A DNA stretch of 64,000 nt from JAXLXE01 sp046328115. GTDB lineage: Bacteria; Chloroflexota; UBA6077; JACCZL01. The stretch is from contig JAXLXE010000004.1 in assembly GCA_046328115.1 (NCBI GenBank), positions 620,001 through 684,000 of the forward strand, written 5' to 3'. Position numbers and translations under genes: made by a program. Below, piece after piece: positions 58,868 through 64,000 of the stretch. Every line of letters starts with the position of its first letter. Within the stretch, counting starts at the first letter, position 1. A model generated the notes under the pieces. That model was not told where the DNA came from. It searched no databases and was given only the letters and a program-made list of their open reading frames with translations.

Positions 58868-59725
58868 CTACATTTCAGAATAGCCGCTGCCCCGCGAGTC
58901 AACCCCCCGCCCCCTCGCATTGTCAATCAAGCCGTACTCGCGCAGGATCTGCTGACTGTACGTCACTCGACCTGTCACCGCGTCCAGCGGCTCCGTCGCG
59001 AGCAGCAGGGCGGCCTGGGCCATCAACCGCGACGGCTCACCCCGCGGATCGTCCAGGCCGTCCACGAGATGGTGGTGGACGGTGCCCGGCGTGGGCACCA
59101 CCAGCGACGGCGCCAGGCACGTCACCGATACACCGTGCTCATACACCTCCGCCGCCAGTCCCTGGCTGAACCGCTCTATCGCCGCCTTCTCGGCACCGTA
59201 GCAGGTCCCGCCGGGGCGGGCGCGCGCCGCGGGATCCGGATACGGACCGCGGCCCGGACCGATCGCCGCACCAGAGGAGATGTTCACTATGGAGCCCGAG
59301 CCGCGCGGGATCATATCGCCGTTGAGCACGAGCTGGCAGAGGTTGAACGGCGCGTGGAAGTTCACCGCCCACGAGCGCATCCAGCGATTGAGTGGGTAGT
59401 CCTTGACCGGGATGTAGTAGGTGAGCGCCGCGTTGTTCACGAGGACATCCACCGGGCCGTAGGTCTCGCGAGCCGTCGCGATCAGCCGCTCGCACTCCGT
59501 GGGCTCCGAGATATTGACGGCCACGGACGTGGCGTCTCCACCCGCGGAGCGGATCTCGGCTACCGTGCTCTCCAACGATCCGGGGAGCGGATGATCTCCC
59601 TCCCGCAGCGTCCTGGCGGCACAGACCACCCGCCCACCTTCGGCCGCGAACAGCCTGGCGATCTCAGCTCCGATCCCCCGACTCGCGCCGGTCACCACCA
59701 CGGCCTTCCCGTCCAAGCGTCCCAC
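58868..59725 (-). CDS. SDR family oxidoreductase
   Basis: The 285-residue classical SDR has V-V-V-T-G-A-S-R-G-I-G-A (cofactor), N-N-A-A, I-V-N-I-S-S-G (catalytic serine) and, after an unusual Arg/Pro-rich insert (P-D-P-A-A-R-A-R-P-G-G), the Y-G-A-E-K motif with Y and K. It might reduce a keto or enoyl substrate with NAD(P)H. It is divergent from the ABC-transporter operon, with a 150-base shared promoter region. Confidence 0.9.
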   Translation of the reverse strand: MGRLDGKAVVVTGASRGIGAEIARLFAAEGGRVVCAARTLREGDHPLPGSLESTVAEIRSAGGDATSVAVNISEPTECERLIATARETYGPVDVLVNNAALTYYIPVKDYPLNRWMRSWAVNFHAPFNLCQLVLNGDMIPRGSGSIVNISSGAAIGPGRGPYPDPAARARPGGTCYGAEKAAIERFSQGLAAEVYEHGVSVTCLAPSLVVPTPGTVHHHLVDGLDDPRGEPSRLMAQAALLLATEPLDAVTGRVTYSQQILREYGLIDNARGRGVDSRGSGYSEM

Positions 59726-59883
59726 GGCAGCCTCCGCTGGCTGGCTACGTGCCAGATCGTGGGCCCATGATACTCAGCGGAATCGGTAGCCGTACCAAGG
59801 GTTTCGGTGCCCCGTTGGCCCGCTGCTCCTTGACCGGGGCCCCGCCGCCAGATATTCTGGCCGCACCCAGCCCTGGAGGTCGC

Positions 59884-61620
59884 ATGATGGACACGAGTCG
59901 CATCGTCGCGCCGATTGCGGTGAGCAGACGGCGTTTCTTGAACCGGGCCGCACTCGGACTTACCGCCCTCCTGGGCACGTCGCTGCTCGCCGCCTGCTCC
60001 CAGCAGTCAGCCGCGCCGGCCGCCCCCGCCAAGCCTGCCGAGAGCAAGCCCGCCGAGGCGGCCAAACCAGCGGAGAGCAAGCCCGCTGAAGCCGCAAAGC
60101 CGGCCGAGCCAGCCAAACCCGCCGCCCAGCAGGCACCGGCTCAAGCAGCCGCCAAGCCGGGCGGCACCCTCACCATCAGCCAATCCGTGGACATCAACAC
60201 CCTGCACCCCTGGCTCGGCACCCTCAACGTCTGGAAGTGCATCAAGACCGACATCTATGACCAGCTTTCCTTCCAGGACCCCACCGACTTCGAGTTCAAG
60301 CCGAAGCTCGCGAAGTCCTTTGAGTGGACGGACAACAACACTAGCCTGCTCATCACGCTGCCGGACAACGTGACCTTCCACAACGGCGAGAAGCTGACCG
60401 CGGATGATGTGAAGTTCACCATCGACAGCATCCGCGACCAGCAGGTTGGCTCCTGGCTGCGCGGCTTCCTGGCGCCCATCAAGGATGTCCAAGTGGTGGA
60501 CGCCACCCACCTCAAGTTCAAGACCGAGAGCGTGGAGAACCAGATCGTCCCGGCGCTCTCTTACGTGGACATCGTGCCCAAGAGCATGGGCACCGACCTG
60601 GCCAAGAAGAACCCCATCGGCTCAGGGCCCTTCAAGTTCGTGGAGTGGGTGCCAAACGACCGGATCGTCCTGGAGAAGAACGACAAGTATTGGAACCAGG
60701 CCCAGATGCCCAAGGTGGACAAGCTCGTCTACAAGCCGGTGACGGAGATGCAGACCCGCATCTCCCAGATCCTGGCCGGCAACGTGGACGTCGTCTACGA
60801 CTTCGCGCTCCTGGAGGTGCCACGCCTACAGGCGGACAAACGGGTCCAGGTGGTGCTCAACCCACCCGCCGAGCAGTCGTTCGCGGCCTACTTGAACATG
60901 CGCAAACCACCGTTCGACAAGGTGGAGATGCGCCAGGCTATCGCCTGGGCGCTGGACCGCGAGGCGTTCTTCAAAAACTTCCAGGCCGGCATCGGCAGTC
61001 CGGTGGGCAACAGCCCCTTTACCGACAAGAACTGGGCCTACGAGCCGAAGACGAAGGACGCCTACGGTTACAACCCGGACAAGGTGGCCCAGCTGATGGA
61101 GAAGGCCGGTTTCCCCAAGGGCCAGGGGCTCAACTTCAGCTTCATCGTCCCCACTGGGTATCCCGAGTTCAAACAGATCTCCACCATGCTTCAGGCCACG
61201 TTTGCCCAGCTTGGCTACCAGCCAGCCATCGAGGAGATGGAGATTGGCCAGTGGTCGTCGCGAATCAATCAGTCACGCGACTTCAACGTGGCTGTGGATT
61301 ATCCCGGCCGTGGCACCGCGGACCCCGCCCTCACCTTTAGCGCTGGGCTGCTCTACCCGCCCAATGCCGCCAACGCAACCGGGCTGACCCCAGACACCAT
61401 CCCCGGCTACGTGGACGCCATAAAGGCCGGCGCCACCTCCTCCGACCGCGCCAAGCGCAAGGAAGCGTACTCAAAGGTCCAGACCCTCTGGGTGGAGAAC
61501 CTGCCGGGCCCGATCTTCGGCCACCGCTCCGCCGCCCACGCCCTGATTCCCGGCGTAAAGGGCTTCGTCCCGCACGCCGCCTTCCAGCAGAGCTGGACCG
61601 CCATCAGCGTGGAGCGCTGA
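59884..61620 (+). CDS. Peptide/opine-type ABC transporter substrate-binding lipoprotein
   Basis: The ATG at 59884 follows GGAGG at good spacing. The 578-residue protein has R-R-R-F-L-N in a Tat-like signal and the lipobox L-L-A-A-C, so it should be a lipoprotein. A low-complexity spacer of A-K-P-A-E-S-K-P-A-E repeats (about 40 residues) leads to the SBP_bac_5 domain (T-L-T-I-S-Q-S, L-A-K-S-F-E-W, T-F-H-N-G-E-K-L-T-A-D-D-V-K-F-T). The ligand may be a peptide, opine or sugar oligomer. It starts a transporter operon with two permeases. Confidence 0.93.
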   Translation: MMDTSRIVAPIAVSRRRFLNRAALGLTALLGTSLLAACSQQSAAPAAPAKPAESKPAEAAKPAESKPAEAAKPAEPAKPAAQQAPAQAAAKPGGTLTISQSVDINTLHPWLGTLNVWKCIKTDIYDQLSFQDPTDFEFKPKLAKSFEWTDNNTSLLITLPDNVTFHNGEKLTADDVKFTIDSIRDQQVGSWLRGFLAPIKDVQVVDATHLKFKTESVENQIVPALSYVDIVPKSMGTDLAKKNPIGSGPFKFVEWVPNDRIVLEKNDKYWNQAQMPKVDKLVYKPVTEMQTRISQILAGNVDVVYDFALLEVPRLQADKRVQVVLNPPAEQSFAAYLNMRKPPFDKVEMRQAIAWALDREAFFKNFQAGIGSPVGNSPFTDKNWAYEPKTKDAYGYNPDKVAQLMEKAGFPKGQGLNFSFIVPTGYPEFKQISTMLQATFAQLGYQPAIEEMEIGQWSSRINQSRDFNVAVDYPGRGTADPALTFSAGLLYPPNAANATGLTPDTIPGYVDAIKAGATSSDRAKRKEAYSKVQTLWVENLPGPIFGHRSAAHALIPGVKGFVPHAAFQQSWTAISVER

Positions 61621-61638
61621 CGTCATCAACTTCTAGCA

Positions 61639-61670
61639 CCGGCGAGGCCGCCCGCGGGCGGCCTCGCCGG
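61639..61670. repeat. Perfect 32-bp palindrome after the binding-protein gene
   Basis: The 32 bases are identical to their reverse complement (outer arm CCGGCGAGGCCGCCCG). On RNA this would form a very stable stem between the binding protein and first permease gene. Such stems often protect the upstream mRNA or partly terminate transcription, yielding more binding protein than permease. Confidence 0.85.
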
Positions 61671-61686
61671 CCAGAGGCACTGTGCG

Positions 61687-62649
61687 GTGACTGCCTACCT
61701 CATCATCCGCTGCATCAGCATCCTGCCGACCCTCATCGGGATCTCCATCCTGGTGTTTGGCGTGACCTACTTCATCCCCGGCGACCCCGCGCTCATCGTG
61801 GCCGGCACTGAGGCGTCACCGGAGGCGATCGAGGGACTCCGTCGCCAGTGGGGGCTGGACCAGCCCATCTACGTGCGCTATTTCTCCTGGGTGGGCAACA
61901 TCCTCCAGGGCAACTTGGGTAACTCCTACTTCTCGCGTCAGACGGTGCTCCAGCTCGTCAGCAATGCCCTGCCGATCACGCTTGAGCTCTCCGTACTCTC
62001 GCTGGCCGTGGCTGTGTTGATCGCCGTACCGGCCGGAATCATCGCCGCGGTCAGGGCGGGCTCCTGGTTCGATGTGAGCGCCGCGGCGGTGGGCTTCGTT
62101 GGCCTATCCATCCCCGGCTTCTGGCTGGGCATCATGCTGATCTACGTGTTCGCCGTGTACCTCCAGTGGCTTCCGGCGGGCGGGTTCACCCCGGTAGAGA
62201 AGGGGCTCTGGAGCAACATTGAGAGCATGATCCTGCCCTCCATCGCGCTCGGCACCTTTGCCTCCACCCAGCTCATGCGCTACCTGCGGGCCAGCCTTTT
62301 GGACGTGCTCAGCGCGGATCACATCCGCACCGCCCGCGCCAAGGGGCTGGGCGAGCGATTGGTGCTGCTGCGCCACGCCGTGCGCAACGCGCTCATCCCC
62401 TTCATGACCGTGCTGGGAGTCCAGATGGGCTACCTGCTGGGGGGGACGGTGATCACGGAATCCGTTTTTGCCCTGCCGGGGATGGGCCGGCTGGTGCTGA
62501 CGGCCATCCTGAATCGCGATTATCAGGTGGCCACGGGCATCGTGCTGCTCATCGCCACAGCGTTCGTCCTGATCAACCTGGTGGTGGATCTGCTCTACCC
62601 CATCCTTGACCCACGGGTGCGCCTGGGCACATCGCGGAGCGCGGGATGA
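61687..62649 (+). CDS. ABC transporter permease, DppB-type
   Basis: A GTG start gives 320 residues with six or so helices. I-P-G-D-P-A and G-L-D-Q-P-I-Y-V-R-Y are the usual DppB N-terminal marks. The EAA loop reads R-T-A-R-A-K-G-L-G-E-R, and the C-terminal P-I-L-D-P-R-V is typical. It forms half of the membrane channel with the DppC-type protein encoded immediately downstream (ATGA overlap). Confidence 0.95.
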   Translation: MTAYLIIRCISILPTLIGISILVFGVTYFIPGDPALIVAGTEASPEAIEGLRRQWGLDQPIYVRYFSWVGNILQGNLGNSYFSRQTVLQLVSNALPITLELSVLSLAVAVLIAVPAGIIAAVRAGSWFDVSAAAVGFVGLSIPGFWLGIMLIYVFAVYLQWLPAGGFTPVEKGLWSNIESMILPSIALGTFASTQLMRYLRASLLDVLSADHIRTARAKGLGERLVLLRHAVRNALIPFMTVLGVQMGYLLGGTVITESVFALPGMGRLVLTAILNRDYQVATGIVLLIATAFVLINLVVDLLYPILDPRVRLGTSRSAG

Positions 62650-63536
62650 GCACCACGGCGACGCTGCCCGCCAGCCCCGCCCACGTGCTGGGAGCGCGGC
62701 CCCACGGCTCGCTGGGCACTTTGCTCTACCGCCGCTGGCCGCTTCTGCTGGGCACGCTGGTAGTCCTCACCTTCTGCTTGCTGGCGCTCGCCGCGCCCCT
62801 GATCGCCCCCTACCCGCCAGATGTGCAAAACATGTCCCTGGCACTGCGCGGACCGTCCGCCACGCACCTGTTTGGGACGGACGAGTTCGGAAGGGACAGC
62901 CTCAGCCGCATCCTGTTCGGCGCACGGCTCACTCTATTGGCCAGCAGCCTGGCCGTTGTCATCGCCGCGCTCTTGGGCTGTACGATGGGCCTGATGGCAG
63001 GCTACTTCGGTGGCCTGTTGGATGGCATAGTCGGACGGTTCGTGGACATCCTATTCGCTTTTCCAGTGATTCTCCTGGGGATCTCGATCGTCGCTATCCT
63101 GGGCCCCGGCGAGTCTAGCGTGATCATCGCCATTGCCATCGCCTCGCTGCCCAACTTCGCCCGGGTCTCGCGCGGCGCGATCATCCCAGAAAAGGAACGC
63201 GAATACGTGATGGCGGCCCATGTGATCGGCGCCTCCACCCCGTACATCATCGCCCGCACGCTGCTGCCCAACCTGATCGGCCCGCTGATGGTGCTCATCT
63301 CGTTGGGCTTCGCCTATGCCGTGCTCTACGAGGCTTCGCTCAGTTTCCTTGGCCTCGGCGCCAAGCCGCCGACGCCCGAATGGGGCGTGATGTTGTCAAC
63401 CGGCCGCGACTTCCTCTTTCAGTCCCCCTGGTACGCCTTCTTCCCTGGCGCGTCCATCTTCCTGCTCGTTTTCTCACTCAACCTCATCGGCGACGGCCTC
63501 CGCGACGTGGTCGACCCCCACCGCCGCTCGAGGTAG
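62646..63536 (+). CDS. ABC transporter permease, DppC-type
   Basis: The 296-residue partner permease begins with a cytoplasmic N-terminus and a first helix (L-L-L-G-T-L-V-V-L-T-F-C-L-L). H-L-F-G-T-D-E-F-G-R-D is the DppC/OppC signature, and Y-V-M-A-A-H-V-I-G-A-S marks the EAA loop. The end is V-D-P-H-R-R-S-R. The ATG overlaps the DppB stop by four bases. No ATPase gene follows within the window, so the ATP-binding subunits must be elsewhere. Confidence 0.95.
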   Translation: MSTTATLPASPAHVLGARPHGSLGTLLYRRWPLLLGTLVVLTFCLLALAAPLIAPYPPDVQNMSLALRGPSATHLFGTDEFGRDSLSRILFGARLTLLASSLAVVIAALLGCTMGLMAGYFGGLLDGIVGRFVDILFAFPVILLGISIVAILGPGESSVIIAIAIASLPNFARVSRGAIIPEKEREYVMAAHVIGASTPYIIARTLLPNLIGPLMVLISLGFAYAVLYEASLSFLGLGAKPPTPEWGVMLSTGRDFLFQSPWYAFFPGASIFLLVFSLNLIGDGLRDVVDPHRRSR

Positions 63537-63731
63537 CTTCCGCGACGCACGCCGCTAGCGCGCGTCCCGGCAATCGTCCCGACTCGGCCCACTCTGTCCC
63601 GAGGGCGTACCCGGGGGCGCACGTCGCGCCCGTCCGAACCGACCCGCAAGCCGGATGCCTCCGCAATCAGACGCAGGCGGCGGACACCGCCCCTGTCCGA
63701 CTTCACCATGACCGCGGGAACGCCGGCGTGG

Positions 63732-63986
63732 TCAACAACTCGCCAGCCGGATGCAGTACCGGAACTCACTGGTCAACGATCGCCGACCGAGCTTCCATTC
63801 ATACCGACCACCTGACGCGGCCCAGCCGACCGCGGTGGCTGGCTCGTTCGACCCCCGGCTGCGCACGGCTATCGGCGGAGCGTGGTCGCGCCATCGAGCG
63901 CCGCAATCGCGGCAGTAGTCGAAGCACTGACCACCACGGTCGACCACGTCGCGCTCCAATGAGCTCCGGCAGGCTGGACACTTCAT
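63732..63986 (-). CDS. Small zinc-ribbon protein
   Basis: The ATG at 63986 opens M-K-C-P-A-C-R-S-S-L-E, followed by F-D-Y-C-R-D-C-G-A-R-W: two C-x2-C knuckles that make a zinc ribbon in the first 40 residues. The remaining 44 residues show no family and may be out of frame with the true C-terminus. It converges with the transporter operon. Function is unknown; such short ribbons are frequent as regulatory or structural proteins. Confidence 0.5.
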   Translation of the reverse strand: MKCPACRSSLERDVVDRGGQCFDYCRDCGARWRDHAPPIAVRSRGSNEPATAVGWAASGGRYEWKLGRRSLTSEFRYCIRLASC

Positions 63987-64000
63987 CTGCAACTCTTCAC

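Noticed and set aside
63419..63769. Arg/Gly-rich minus-strand open frame after the DppC gene
   Set aside because: It overlaps the DppC end and has no similarity; a frameshifted end of the zinc-ribbon gene is possible but cannot be supported.

Overview
This is a GC-rich bacterial window that uses ATG, GTG and TTG starts. It has about 60 recognisable genes or gene remnants and no visible rRNA, tRNA or CRISPR array. The gene families (stand-alone CoxL-like molybdoenzyme, Uma2 nuclease, MNT/HEPN pair, DUF4432 and CehA/McbA proteins, DUF4915-like propellers, secreted G-x-Y-G repeat proteins) suggest a Chloroflexota-type organism, perhaps near Thermomicrobia. That placement is inference from family content only.

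Layout. 0-0.7 kb: the tail of a FAD oxidoreductase, then yajQ. 0.9-7.4 kb, minus strand: a secreted-protein locus in which an intact 1513-bp IS66-family element (perfect 8-bp target duplication) splits a DUF11-type gene that also carries an upstream in-frame TAA. 7.7-13.6 kb: an MNT antitoxin with a doubly nonsense-mutated HEPN partner, a 3-hydroxyacyl-CoA dehydrogenase/SDR operon, an Uma2 protein, a lone xanthine-dehydrogenase-type large subunit and an SRPBCC protein.

13.6-25.8 kb is a surface-glycan locus: two DUF4915-like beta-propellers, fused methyltransferases, a GT2-CmcI fusion broken by an amber codon, two GT-B glycosyltransferases and a tight sugar-nucleotide operon (CapE/FnlA-type dehydratase-epimerase, RmlD-type reductase, WecB-type 2-epimerase) for an L-sugar such as UDP-L-QuiNAc or UDP-L-FucNAc. 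Its most unusual feature is a 14-residue heptad repeat (L-H-x-E-V-A-x-R-D-x-x-I-x-W) at the C-terminus of four otherwise unrelated proteins: both propellers and both GT-B proteins.

25.8-40.8 kb: an ArsR/SRPBCC pair, a DUF4432/CehA pair, a metal-uptake operon (Nramp-like, a zinc ribbon with a His-rich tail, then ZnuA-ZnuC-ZnuB), a di-haem peroxidase, a 2-hydroxyacid dehydrogenase, a cupin and a short two-gene RHS/YD locus. 40.8-49.9 kb: an amidase, a GT4, a junction where two divergent genes have both lost their 5' ends (one a YfhO-like membrane protein), then a second glycan operon (epimerase, TIM-barrel protein, PseB/CapD-like dehydratase, WecA-like transferase). 50-64 kb: SGNH hydrolase and subtilase, argG-argH, secreted proteins, a GH84-type hydrolase, an amidohydrolase, an SDR and a peptide/opine-type ABC transporter whose binding-protein gene is followed by a perfect 32-bp palindrome.

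A theme of the window is gene decay: the DUF11 gene, hepT, the CmcI domain, the RmlD-like reductase, the YfhO-like gene and a 3' wecB scrap are all broken, mostly in surface or defence functions. True TAG-terminated genes argue against stop-codon recoding. Assembly error remains a live alternative for the single-base frameshift.
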